Positions 1 to 9,382 are shown, counted from the first letter of the stretch. The stretch: DNA of 64,000 bases from Bullera alba (GCA_001600095.1 BCIX01000005.1:1556523-1620522), one strand, 5' to 3'. Notes: a model not told the origin generated them from the letters alone. Numbers and translations: made by a program.

Positions 1-1902
1 TCGGTTTGATAAGACAAAGCCTGTACGAGCTGGAGCAGACCCACGCCCGTACGAGAGAAAGGTGAGATACTCTTTGCCAAGAGGTTCTGCACGTCGCTGA
101 CCCTGCTAGCTATGAGAGTGAGATCCAGCGCCTGAGAAGGGAACTGGAGGCAAGAGGTGGTGCTTCGGCAGCCATAGTGGGCCCTGCTTCGCCGAGAGGA
201 CCTCCCCTCGAGGTCGACAGGCCGGCCTACCCCCGACCCGATATTCCAGGCAGTCTACCAGGTGGCCCTCCACCCCTCAACGGCGACGGCAGGTGTGAGT
301 ACCGATGCGCTTTGCAAGACCTCTTCTGAATTTTTATAGCGCGATCACCTTATCCCCCACCCATCCGACCCGGCACAGCGGACCGGGAACGAAGAGATCC
401 ACGACCGGCCCCACCCTCACCGCCGACCCTCCTCTCCGACTTGGATCCCGAAAACGTTTCTAGGGAGCTGAAGAAGGAGGGAAGCGATTGGTTTGCAGTG
501 TGGTCGAGTCAGAGCAAAAAGCAGCTCGATGTCTCGCTCGTCCACACCCTGACGCACGAGACGTGAGCATTCAGATCCCGGAAGATGGTGGTAGCAGCGC
601 TGACCGGATTCTAGGGTCGTTTGCTGTGTCAAGTTCTCCCAGGACGGTAAATACCTGGCAACGGGCTGCAACAGGACTGCTCAGATCTACGATGTCAAGG
701 ATGGAAGGAAGGTCTGGTAAGTAAGATTACATCAGGTTAGCAACAAAGTACTAATTCACGCCCGTAGTGTGCTGCTGGACGAGTCGACGAATCGAACGGG
801 AGATTTGTACATTCGAAGCATATGCTTCAGCCCCGATGGCAAGTTCTTGGCCACCGGTGCAGAGGACAGGCAGATCAGGGTAAGCGATACCATACTCGCA
901 ACAAGCAGAAGCTGACCATTTTTTTTTGTTTTAGATATGGGACATCAAGGCGAAGCGAATCAAGCACCTGCTCCAAGGACACATGCAGGAGATTTACTCG
1001 CTGGACTTTTCCCGAGACGGCCGATTCTTGGTCTCTGGTTCTGGAGACAAGTCTGCCCGGATCTGGGATATCGAAAAGGGTCAATGCGTGTTCGACCTGC
1101 GCATCGACGATTTCATCCACAACGAGCATGGCCCTATCGATGCTGGTATCACCTCTGTCGCTCGTGAGAAAGGCCTCCCGTGCTGAAGATGCGAAGGCAC
1201 AGCTGACCCACTTGTGTAGTTTCGCCCGATGGCAAGCTCGTCGCTGCGGGATCGTTGGATACAATGGTCAGAGTGTGGAATGTCTCCACTGGTCAACAGG
1301 TCGAAAGGCTCAAGGGGCACAAGGACTCGGTGTACAGGTGGGTCCATACCTAGTGCAGGAGCACAACCGCGTCGTGGTGTCCAGGAGCAAGGCTGATTGG
1401 TGGATGTGCAGCGTGGCATTCTCGCCGGATGGAAACTCGTTGGTGTCAGGATCTCTGGACAGGACATTACGAGTCTGGGATCTATCGGCCACCAAGCGTG
1501 CTGTCGAGGGATTGTCGGCCACCTCGAAAGAGGGGGCTGATAAGGGCCTGGGCACGTGTCAATCCACGCTGAACGGGCACAAGGTGGGTAATACCAGTCC
1601 ACTCAAACATCTCCTTTGCACACAACACACTTCGCCGGGCGAGAAGGACGCTGACGCTGACGCCCAACTCCCAGGACTACGTCCTCTCCGTGGCCATCTC
1701 CCCCGATGGGCAGTGGGTCGTTTCCGGGTCCAAAGACCGCTCTATCCAGTTCTGGTCGATACAAACTGGACAAGCGCAGTTCATGCTCCAGGGACACAAG
1801 AACAGTGTGATCAGTATCGACCTCGCGAGGCAGGGTCCCCATTTGGCCAGTGGTAGTGGAGACTGCATGGCCAGGATCTGGAAGTACGAGCCGACGCAGT
1901 AG
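1..1902 (+). CDS. TUP1: Transcriptional co-repressor Tup1, WD40 C-terminal part (5' truncated)
   Basis: The protein is the nuclear co-repressor that partners Cyc8/Ssn6 and is recruited by DNA-binding repressors. The window opens inside the N-terminal tetramerisation helix ([14 protein letters not shown], then [17 protein letters not shown]), followed by a Pro-rich linker and the [19 protein letters not shown] segment typical of fungal Tup1. Seven WD40 blades follow, for example [40 protein letters not shown] and [20 protein letters not shown]. About eight introns split it (for example 62-109, about 295-378 and 888-934), mostly GTGAGT...AG, and removing them gives one open frame. It ends EPTQ-TAG at 1900-1902; the same frame stays open for 26 more codons, described separately. 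The true start lies upstream of the window. Confidence 0.93.
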
Positions 1903-1983
1903 GCCGAGTCGGAGGCGAAGCCGAAGCAGGAGGCTGGGGCCCAGCCGAAGGCCGAGGCCGAGGTCGAGGCGGAGGAGGTGTAG
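1903..1983 (+). other. In-frame, coding-like extension after the TUP1 stop
   Basis: Directly after the TAG at 1900-1902 the TUP1 frame stays open for 26 codons and closes with a second TAG at 1981-1983. The codons spell an Ala/Glu/Lys/Gln-rich tail (AESEAKPKQEAG, then QPKAEAEVEAEEV). Such a tail could be a former C-terminus cut off by a recent nonsense change, or a readthrough product. The 3' context (TAG GCC) is not a known strong readthrough signal. Confidence 0.5.
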
Positions 1984-2355
1984 AGGTGAAACAGGAGGTG
2001 GAGAGGTGAAGCAGGAGGCGGAGAGTGTAGAGAAGGCAGATCTAAGGTGGAGACTAGATTGGTTCTGTGGATCGACGTGTGAGATTCGGACTCTAGGGCC
2101 TTGGTGGATCATGGGTGAGCTGGCGCACAGCGAGTTGGGTTGGGAAACGGCCTCAGGGGCGAGGCGATGAGCGAATGACCAAGAAAAGGTCTCAGGGAGC
2201 TCAGCTTAGACACCGACCCTCGGTGACAACGTCAGGTATAGCTTGTATGCAGATGTTAGAGTGTTTGATACTCCGGTGACGAGGTGCGTTATTCGAGTAT
2301 CGATGACTGATAGAAGACCTCTCCGGCTCTCCAACTCAAAGCGAACGTACCCCTC
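1984..2355. other. Intergenic, convergent 3' ends
   Basis: This stretch lies between the 3' ends of TUP1 (+) and the first SRPBCC gene (-). It begins with a GGAGG-rich purine tract that continues the composition of the TUP1 tail. No further gene is visible. Confidence 0.6.
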
Positions 2356-3031
2356 CTACTTGGCATAGACCTCCTCCGACCTGCGCTTCAGATCCTCGTT
2401 GAACTTGGTCCACCCCTTGAGCACCTTTTTCGAAGACGACGACTCTGGATTGTCCGAGCCCATCGCCCAGGCCAAGAGGCCAGAGAAGGATTCTTGCTGT
2501 TTGAACAATGTGACATTCGGGTCCGAGGGGGAGGGGTGGAAGAAGAAGTCGTGTTGGCCGGTGTAAATGAATGGCAGAGATCCGAGCCAGCTGAATTGCT
2601 CTGGGGTGTTGCTCTGGGTCCGGCCATCCATGATTATGATGTGAGGTGGGAGGAATTGGGCAAGGTCCGATAGATACAGTCGACCGGTCGAAGCGCGTAT
2701 GGGGGTAATCAGGAATGGGAAGATGGCCATCAGCGCTGCATCACCACCTAGAGAGTTACTCACCACCATAACCGGCGAGAATGACATTGCGGGAATGGAC
2801 ACTGTGATCTTCTCGCCTGTGACCACCTCGGAGCCTTTCTTCCCAGCGGGGGCCTTGAGCGCTGAGAAGAACACATCTCCCGTATGCCACTGCGGCAGCT
2901 TGTCAAAGTCTAGCATCTGCATTGGGTCAGCATGGTGCGTCGGTCCGAGTCGTCGTCCAATGCGAGGTGCTCACCACCTCTCTGACCACGTGGGGCGGAG
3001 CGTTGATTGTAATCTCAGCTTGGATGGGCAT
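2356..3031 (-). CDS. SRPBCC (START/Bet v1-like) domain protein, copy 1
   Basis: This small protein (about 150 aa) has the layout of the SRPBCC superfamily, which forms a hydrophobic pocket for lipids or other small ligands. It starts MPIQAEITINAPPHVVREV, continues after an intron with LDFDKLPQWHTGDVF, and after a second, long intron with PEQFSWLGSLPFIY, then an FFFHPSPSDPNVTLFKQ strand and a C-terminal helix ending RRSEEVYAK. Exons: ATG at 3029-3031, a donor GTGAGC near 2973, and a second intron that begins GTGAGTAACT and ends ACCCAG before the SNTPEQ codons. A close paralogue with the same exon layout lies at 4506-5203. Ligand and role are unknown; the domain call rests on the N-terminal signature and overall pattern. 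Confidence 0.75.
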
Positions 3032-3658
3032 GGTGGATCTATGGGGCTTGGGAAGGGGCTACGAAGTGATATGCAGCAAGTCACTAAACAGACGACAGGT
3101 TGATCGATGATGGGGAGAGGCAGATTCATCAGACATGTAAAGAGTCGTATTTGTACCTTTCGACACCATGTGCGTCCTCGGCGACCGAAGTGGATGAAGC
3201 AACGGGTCCGCCGCCTTGTCCATTGTGGCGGTATGACAGCAGTCCGGCAGCGATATTATACCAAACGGTCGAGTCTGATCACGTCTGCATGTCGTCCCTA
3301 GGCTCTGTAGGTAGCGAGGGTGCAGTTGTGCTCAGGCTGACAAGCAGATTAGATAGACTGACCTTGGACTGATCTCTCTCACAGGCGGTAGATTGACCGA
3401 GTGGCGGGAGAAGCAGGTGACCGTCGGGCATCGTTTGGGTGGACTTCGGGTGAGAGCGATGGGTGGCGAAACGCAGAAGGTCGGCCCTGGGCCGGCCGCT
3501 GGGCGCTGGTCGTCTGGCCGACGTCTCAGTCAGCGTCCTCAAAGCCCTCAGTACTGACTTGACAAGTTGATTATGCATGCGGATAACCTTCGGCTACTCT
3601 AAGTGATAGAGCCTCACTGGTCCTATAGTTCTCGAAAACTTCAGGTCAAAGGCTTGGT
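3032..3658. other. Intergenic, upstream of SRPBCC copy 1
   Basis: This holds the promoter side of SRPBCC copy 1 and the 3' flank of the next minus-strand gene. The open frames here are short, in mixed frames, and do not resemble anything. No clear TATA box is seen. Confidence 0.5.
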
Positions 3659-4071
3659 CTACGCTTCAGACTCGAGCACATCGTTCGCCCGGAAACAGTA
3701 CTCCACCAACTGCCCCGCCCCCGAGTCTTCCGGAGCCTCAGCCTCTGAGCCCAGTGTCATCGTATCCAGTTCAGACTTGTCGTACAGCTTTTCAAGATCG
3801 GCTTCGGACAGTCGAGCGGTGATGTTCCAGCGCTTGCCTTGCTGGAGGTCAATACGGGTTCCAGAGGAGAGCACGTGCTCGATAATCTGTCCGTCCTTGG
3901 TCTTCAAGGTGGCCTGTCTGGCAATCGCGAGAACACTGGTCTGGGTCAGACTGCGCTGTACGACTGAATTACCATTGGTGGACAGCTGGGTGCTGGAAGC
4001 TTGAGTGACTTTGTCTCGGTCTCGGACCCAGTGGCCCCAGGCAGGTGGTTGTCATTGTCATTGAAGGGCAT
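3659..4071 (-). CDS. Small array-family protein, member A (frame needs a short intron)
   Basis: First member, from the 3' side, of a family of small proteins repeated through 3.6-11.7 kb. The core reads ARQATLKTKDGQ, then HVLSSGTRIDLQQGKRW, then LSEADLEKLYDKSELDTMTLG, the family pattern of R-x-A-T-L, an [LS]-x-G-[TS]-x-[IL] turn, and L-S/P-x-x-D ... F/L ... LG. The ATG at 4069-4071 (MPFNDNDNHLPGATG) is in a different frame from this core. Joining the two needs an intron with a weak donor (GTCCGA or GTCACT) ending at GCGCAG, or a frameshift is present. A TATA-like CATAAAG lies at about 4154-4160. Function unknown. Confidence 0.6.
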
Positions 4072-4505
4072 GTTGGGTTGAGTGCGCAGAGGCTTGTAGT
4101 GGGGTAGACGAGTCTGATGAGCAGGTTGCAAGCTTGTCAACTGGCTATCAGCACTTTATGCCTCCAGCTGGAGGGGTCGTCGTCTGCTCTGGGCCTTCCA
4201 TCTGGTCGGCCTTCTACTCCATCATCCGGTTGCATCGTTTTGTCTTCCTGCATCCTAGACTCATGATACAGTGCTGTCAATGGTGTTGCAATGACGCAAG
4301 TAGCGTCCAGAGAAGGCTCGTGCGAAAAGTGCATACACTCAAAGGACTGGATTGAAGCCTATCGAAGCTCCTAAGACTAAGAGTGATCTTGATCCATTAG
4401 AACATCTGGCTGTCAGCTTGTATGCTTATGGCGTTTATGACTCGAAGGCATGAGGCCAGAAATTACCACTTACGAAGCAGATACATCCACTGCCCCGCTC
4501 TCGTT
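4072..4505. other. Intergenic, promoter side of member A
   Basis: No gene is seen here. It contains the presumed promoter of member A (a CATAAAG on the minus strand near 4154-4160) and the 3' flank of SRPBCC copy 2. Confidence 0.5.
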
Positions 4506-5203
4506 CTACTGCGCATATATGGCCTCTGACCTCAGCTTGAGATCGTGGTTGAGCTTGTCAAAGTTCTTCACAATGCCCTTCCCCACAGACGAAGTCGGGT
4601 TCTCCGACCGGATCAATCGGGCCAAGAGACCGGAGAACGTTTCTTTCTGATTGAATATGGTGACGGTGGGGTCCTCCGGAGATGGGGTGAAGTGAAAGTG
4701 GTGATGGGCATGGTAAAGCAGCGGTATTGATGCGGGCCAGCTGAAGTGTTCTGGGTCGTTCCTCTGTTTCGAAGTAGCGTGGTGTGAGCGGGAGTGGATT
4801 GGAGGGTAATGGGAAGCGTGATGTTCATGAAGTGAAATCGATGGTCCACGAAAAATCCAGCAAGAAGACAGAGAACACATGTCAGCAGCATCACCATACG
4901 GCACTGCATCTCGTACTCGTACTCGTACTCGTACTCACCGCAACTGTCACAGAGAACGACATTTCGGGAACAGACAACCTGACCTTGTCCCCCTCCACCA
5001 CATCTATGCCTTTCTTCCCCTCTGGAGCTCTGAGGGCAGTGAAGAACACGTCACCGGTATGCCACTCGGATAGCTTGTCAAAGTCCAGCAACTATCGTTG
5101 ATTAACGTCTCCACTGGACCATTGCTCAAATGCGCGCTGGACTCACCACCTCTCTGACCACCCTGGGCGGTGCGTTGATCGTGATGCTTGCTACGAGGGG
5201 CAT
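4506..5203 (-). CDS. SRPBCC (START/Bet v1-like) domain protein, copy 2
   Basis: This is a paralogue of the gene at 2356-3031 with matching exons. It starts MPLVASITINAPPRVVREV (ATG at 5201-5203), continues DFDKLSEWHTGDVFFTALRA, then DKVRLSVPEMSFSVTVA, and after an intron RNDPEHFSWPASIPLLY and PSPEDPTVTIFNQKETFSGL, ending KLRSEAIYAQ. The first intron follows VVREV exactly as in copy 1. The second intron starts at 4938 with a hexanucleotide repeat running away from the donor. Identity between copies is high in the N-terminal half and looser after the second intron, so the duplication is not recent. A lipid- or ligand-binding role is inferred from the superfamily only. Confidence 0.75.
4911..4936. 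repeat. (TCGTAC)n microsatellite at a splice donor
   Basis: Four full TCGTAC units plus two bases lie on the + strand. On the gene strand they read GTACGA repeats starting at the third base of the second intron of SRPBCC copy 2, immediately after the GT at 4937-4938. Confidence 0.9.
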
Positions 5204-5862
5204 GTCGGCAGTGACAAACCTCTCGGTGTGGTCTGTGATCCTAGAGTAGACAGGGATTTGAGTGTAAGGTCCCAGCTGGATAGGTAGTGGATCAACGTCG
5301 ACGGTGTGCTACCAGGCGTCTTATGATGAACAGAGTTCTATGAGTTGTTTGTGAACATCCCATCGGACACCATTTCATGCCATGCCTTTGCCGATGACTC
5401 GAGATTCGATCCTGAGTTAAGCACACAAGAGGTCCGCGTGTTGCCTGCCCGAGCGACCGGAGTGGCCGAAAGCTCGCGGCATGGAGTAGTAGCCTGTAAG
5501 TGCGAGACTGAGGTCTGGGAGCAGAAGTCCTGCTGATAAGGGAAGCCCATCGCTGGAATATTGAGTCGCAGAAGGGTGAGGCAGACCTTGTTGAAGCGTG
5601 GACGAGTGGGAAAATCAACGACGCAAGAAGACAACAAGAAGAGGATGTCGTCCGTCAAAGATCGGCAATTGGCAATAATTGCCATGATCGCGCGGCAAGC
5701 AATGGTGCCACGTGGCACCGAGTACCGAGTGTGTACCATAGTGGAACAATCGTCTGATAGCCAATGGAAGCGATCATGCTGGTCATGCATAGTCTGCCAG
5801 TTAGAGCTTCTACTCTGATAATTAGACAATCTCGAATCACTGGACGCAGACGGTACGGCTGT
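5204..5862. other. Intergenic, no supported gene
   Basis: This separates SRPBCC copy 2 from array member B. The longest open frame on the minus strand (5338-5829) starts with TTG, lacks the family pattern and has no introns or homology I recognise. Confidence 0.5.
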
Positions 5863-6234
5863 CTAGGTCACACTGTATGCCCAGATCCCCACACTTGCAG
5901 TGCTGTCCCCGCTAGCAGGTGCCTCCTCGCCGATGACGACTTGGTCAAAAGTAGCTTGGTCCAAGGCCGTAGCGTCACCTGCGGGCACGTTGCTGCTGAT
6001 GTACCAGACGGTGCCCGCGTGGGTCATTTGAGTGCCCTCGGAGAGTATGGTAGTGATCGGAACGCCTCCAGCTGAACTCAGAGTAGCGCGTCTGGCAGTC
6101 TGGAATGATGGCCCCGTACCGCTGTGGTCGCCATTGGAGCTGGTACCGTTGGTATACGCCCCGTTGGTGTATGTGCCGTTGGATTGTGAACCTTGGGATG
6201 GTTCAGGAGTTCTGCCATCTTCTCCTCGGGACAT
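5863..6234 (-). CDS. Small array-family protein, member B
   Basis: An intronless gene for 123 aa, ATG at 6232-6234. The N-terminus is Asn/Gly/Thr-rich and looks disordered (SNGTYTNGAYTNGTSSNG). The family core follows: TARRATLSSAGG, ILSEGTQMTHAGTVWYI, VPAGDATALDQATFDQVVIG and a hydrophobic end, VGIWAYSV. No signal peptide or membrane segment is visible. A clear TATA box lies about 115 nt upstream. Its nearest relative in the window is member C (the same RRATL, TF/AFD and IGEE signatures). The family is not one I can name. Confidence 0.75.
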   Translation of the reverse strand: MSRGEDGRTPEPSQGSQSNGTYTNGAYTNGTSSNGDHSGTGPSFQTARRATLSSAGGVPITTILSEGTQMTHAGTVWYISSNVPAGDATALDQATFDQVVIGEEAPASGDSTASVGIWAYSVT

Positions 6235-6784
6235 GGTGTACGATCAGCGAGGAATTAGTGCAAGGATGGATATCAGGTCAAAGCAGTTCAGTCGATCCTG
6301 TGAGTAGGTTCGTTGTACGAGTGCCAAAGCTCGGAGGCAAGAGTCAGCCTTTATATACTGTTGACGTGCTGGTCAACCTGACGCAGGGGTCTTACCATCC
6401 GTCGCCACCAACGTCCACTCCTCAGATCCTGCATCCCCTGAAACGCTGCTGAATTCTAGTCCAGCTGATATGACCAATATGGCTGGATCCACGGGGGCAA
6501 GAAGCAGAGGCTCATATTGAAACACAACAGCACACTCTCAGGCCGCCTCGCGGAGCTTCAACACCTTACACGTCAGAGACTACAACGCACTGGTCGTCGC
6601 TACAAAGGATCGTTGGGCTACGTGCTCATATGTCGATAAGCGCTGGTCGATCGACAGTTCATCGCATACAAGCACAACTCCCGAACCGGACCGGCTCTCA
6701 TCGACATGTGCGAGTCACCTGACGGCGATACATACTTCGCAGACTATGTAGTGCTAACGCATATGACCTCGAATCATCGTCCGA
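6235..6784. other. Intergenic between members B and C
   Basis: Holds the member B promoter. A stretch near 6568 (CTTACACGTCAGAGACTA) has a similar counterpart near 7790 (CTTACCCGTCAGAGACTT), and an ACAAGCACAAC-like stretch near 6670 recurs near 7907. This is consistent with duplicated intergenic DNA within the array. Confidence 0.5.
6349..6358 (-). promoter_or_regulatory. TATA box of member B
   Basis: Minus-strand GTATATAAAG, about 115 nt before the ATG of member B. The same spacing recurs for the other members. Confidence 0.6.
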
Positions 6785-7462
6785 CTATACATACCTCACG
6801 TCATCAGCCCAGAGGCTCACGTCCACAGTGAAGCCATCGTCAACTTCTACTTCCTCGCCGATCTCAATCTTATCGAAAGCTCTTTGACTCAAGGATGGTG
6901 CGTCCTCGGTCGGCATTTGCGTCTGAATCAACCATGGTGCTCCTTCGCCTTCGTGCATGATCTCCGTGCTGCGGGGCAAAGTGTGTCGAGATTCACAGGG
7001 TCGTGAGTCGGCTGCTCTACCGACGGACCAGTGGATCGCTGTTTCTCTCAGTCAGTCTCTGTGAGAGGCGATTGCATGTACTCACCTGTTTCTCTCAGTC
7101 AGTCTCTGTGAGAGGCGATGAGAGAAACAGGACTACAAGTGGTTTGGTATAAGTATACTGGCAGCGCGAGGCAGACCCGCGAGTACAATAAGAACAGAGT
7201 ACAATAAGACTCGAGAACAATAAGGATAGTATCCACTAAGGACAGAGCGTAGGGTGGAAGCGTCAGGAGAACAATAAGGTATCATGGTCTCAGATTTCGA
7301 CAAAGTGATGGTGATGTCGGATTCACCTCCGGATCGCAGAGTGGCACGTCTTGCACTTTGGAGTGTACCTACGACGCTCTGCCGAGCGGATGCTCTCGTG
7401 GTATTCGTGACGGAGTCAGAGGCAGTGTCGGCGTAGGGATTATTCGTAAGAGCAGGAGCCAT
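6785..7462 (-). CDS. Small array-family protein, member C (interrupted by a repeat-rich stretch)
   Basis: The ATG at 7460-7462 opens an exon with the family core start (SARRATLRSGGESDITITLS), and the rest lies at 6785-6978 (TEIMHEGEGAPWLIQTQMP, LSQRAFDKIEIGEEVEVDDG, SLWADDVRYV). Between them, about 7283-6979, are some 300 nt that in frame give an unrelated tail and a stop. A CCCCGCAG acceptor precedes the second part at 6979, and a strong AACAG-GTGAGT donor sits near 7083, so an intermediate exon or a long intron is possible. The stretch is full of repeats and flanked by similar bases (GAGACCATG / GAGATCATG), so an insertion that broke the gene is equally possible. Confidence 0.55.
7039..7130. 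repeat. 34-nt direct repeat with a perfect 12-bp inverted repeat
   Basis: The same 34 bases, beginning CTGTTTCTCTCAGTCAGTCT, occur at 7039-7072 and 7086-7119, 13 nt apart. The start of the second copy (7086-7097) is the exact reverse complement of 7119-7130, giving a 12-bp stem with a 21-nt loop. A GTGAGT donor motif on the minus strand lies in the spacer between the copies. Confidence 0.9.
7185..7278. repeat. Four scattered ACAATAAG copies
   Basis: ACAATAAG occurs at 7185-7192, 7201-7208, 7217-7224 and 7271-7278; the first three are spaced exactly 16 nt apart. They lie in the repeat-rich interruption of member C. Confidence 0.9.
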
Positions 7463-8058
7463 GGTGTCTTGAGTAAGAAGGTGAGTGTGCGGTTTGGAAA
7501 TGGGTCGATGAAGAAATCCTCACTGATAGCATCACACGCTAGGCCTACTTACTTATAGTGACGCCGCAGATCAGTCGACTATCGGTGATACACGCACTTG
7601 GAGCACGATGTTTGGACTTCTTCGCAACCCCCTTCATCCCGAAGCCCTCTTCCCGATCGCCGGAACGCCTTCTACCGCAATCAAAGCCGGCTTCGACGCC
7701 ATCATTAGCCCGGTCCGATCTGTTTCACGGCGTCAGAGCAGAGCCTCATATCGAATCAGCAACTCCGACCTCCTTGCGGACTGTCAAGCTCTTACCCGTC
7801 AGAGACTTTGTTATACCCGAGGTGTCACAAAGGATCAGCTCGGCTGCGCGGCTATGCGACGTGGACTACATGGTCATCGCTAGGCCAGCCCGTAGTGACA
7901 GCGGATGCAAGCACAACATAATCCCACACGAAGTCTGCTCTCACGCACCGCCTCTGCATGTCTGGCTCCAAACTTGGTCCTACAGTGAGCTGCACTACGA
8001 TATGATCTCTAACACGCTATGGACTCGGTGCTGCTACTACTGATCCACTGCGATTGCC
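7463..8058. other. Intergenic between members C and D
   Basis: Contains the member C promoter. Plus-strand open frames (such as 7608-7883) lack support and are antisense to the array direction. Confidence 0.5.
7551..7558 (-). promoter_or_regulatory. TATA-like box of member C
   Basis: Minus-strand CTATAAGT about 90 nt before the member C ATG. Confidence 0.45.
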
Positions 8059-8361
8059 CTAGATGATCTGCCTACCATAGTCGTGCAGCGTCGACGTGTA
8101 CATGCTGACCGGTTGAGTGTCGGTAATCACCAAATCTAGGGCCTGTACTCCAAGCACACAAGACTGGAAGTGCTCCTGGCTGAGATTTTGGGCTTGCGCC
8201 TTGCTCAGTGTGGTACTGATCAGATTGGCACGACCTCCATCTGGAGTGATCTTTGTCCCTTTGGGCAGCGTCAGGTGGGTCTGAGTAAATCCGTCGTCGG
8301 CTGTCAAGACGGCCTCCCTGCTGGATAGCAGCGTCAGGTCGTCGTCACTCGTGAAGGACAT
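8059..8361 (-). CDS. Small array-family protein, member D
   Basis: An intronless gene for 100 aa; the ATG at 8359-8361 is chosen because the longer upstream frame starts with GTG and runs into the TATA box. The core reads SSREAVLTADDG, LPKGTKITPDGG, TLSKAQAQNLSQEHF and VLGVQ. It is the shortest of the clustered members and lacks the Asn/Gly/Thr-rich leader. Function unknown. Confidence 0.7.
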   Translation of the reverse strand: MSFTSDDDLTLLSSREAVLTADDGFTQTHLTLPKGTKITPDGGRANLISTTLSKAQAQNLSQEHFQSCVLGVQALDLVITDTQPVSMYTSTLHDYGRQII

Positions 8362-9040
8362 GTCGAAGTGTGTGTAAGTGATGTATGTGGGGATGTCTGA
8401 CTTGGAGTGCAGAAAGTGTGTCAATGTGTTGGCGGGGAAGGTTCGATCTGGGGGACTCGAGATACTGTCACTCACTGACTATATATACACGCAGGGAGAC
8501 ATTTGCTCACTCGTGCTGTCAGTGCGAGCTGTCCGGATCCTTCCGACTGTCACTCCCAAGCGTACCAGCTCCATTCTTCGCTGGATTGCTCCTTACTGCT
8601 TTCCAGCGCGACTCAAAGGATCAATCCAACAGTTAACACTCGAAGCGACAGTCTCATCATCAGATGTCACATGCAACACAGCGATTGCGCCATCGAAGAT
8701 GGGACCCTTTGTAAGTCTCGCTCGAAAGAAGGATCGAGAAATGAATTCGCCGAGCTCATCGCACAGTCCAGAGACTAGAAGATGCGAATTGATTCACAGC
8801 GTGAAACAAGGCGAGAGCACTTATGGCTCCCTGGCTCGTTACCTCGAAACGGATCTTCCTGTGAGTCACGTTGAGGCTCTCGGCTACGTCGTGCATCCCA
8901 CCATCGCCTTCAAATGACAAATACCGCTAGTCATACCGCTCACTAGCCGAATAAGCCGATGCCCATCTGAACCTTCACACTCAGCTCTCGATCCCACTAA
9001 GGCCTCCAGTCAAGCTCCGTGGCTACCAGACCGGAGGTCT
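8362..9040. other. Intergenic between members D and E
   Basis: Contains the TATA box of member D. A 179-codon plus-strand frame (8378-8917) begins with GTG and has no recognisable content. Confidence 0.5.
8479..8488 (-). promoter_or_regulatory. TATA box of member D
   Basis: Minus-strand GTATATATAG, about 117 nt before the ATG of member D. Confidence 0.6.
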
Positions 9041-9382
9041 TCACAGTCCCGACGACTTGTTGACGTAAATGAAATGCTGGCCTCGCTCTACCGTACTCAT
9101 GTCCACCTCAACCCCATCACCCAAGTCCATGGACTCATAGTCAGTCCCTTGCTCCTCTTTCCAATCTTCCTGGGAGATCGATTGGTCGAGCTTCAGTTTC
9201 TCCCAGTCATCCGCAGAAAGCATGGCGCTGACATAGGTGAGAGCTTCGTCGGGAACGATCTCCGTGCCGACCAAGAGGGTTACGGTCGCTGTGCGGGCGG
9301 CCTGACCTGCCTCGGAGTGGGCGGTGAAAGTGGCTTGCCTAGCCCTGGAGAGCAGGTGGGACTGACTTGTCGCCGAGTCCAT
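9041..9382 (-). CDS. Small array-family protein, member E
   Basis: An intronless gene for 113 aa, ATG at 9380-9382; the upstream in-frame start is only TTG. Core: SRARQATFTAHSEAG, LLVGTEIVPDEAL, LSADDWEKLKLDQ and MDLGDGVEVDMS, ending with an aromatic strand (GQHFIYVNK). It carries a longer acidic insert (SISQEDWKEEQGTDYES) than its relatives. Confidence 0.72.
   Translation of the reverse strand: MDSATSQSHLLSRARQATFTAHSEAGQAARTATVTLLVGTEIVPDEALTYVSAMLSADDWEKLKLDQSISQEDWKEEQGTDYESMDLGDGVEVDMSTVERGQHFIYVNKSSGL

Noticed and set aside
822..1856. 344-codon frame running through TUP1
   Set aside because: It reads through several introns in changing frames; only short parts match WD40, and the spliced TUP1 model explains them.
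1900..1950. A 50-nt intron (GTAGTG...CAGTAG) that would skip the TUP1 stop
   Set aside because: It would remove the conserved [10 protein letters not shown] end of the last WD40 blade and shift the frame, so it is not plausible.
5338..5829. 163-codon minus-strand frame between SRPBCC copy 2 and member B
   Set aside because: Its start is TTG, it lacks the array-family core, and it has no recognised domain; treated as chance.
8378..8917. 179-codon plus-strand frame
   Set aside because: It starts with GTG, runs antisense to the member D promoter, and shows no family pattern or splice logic.
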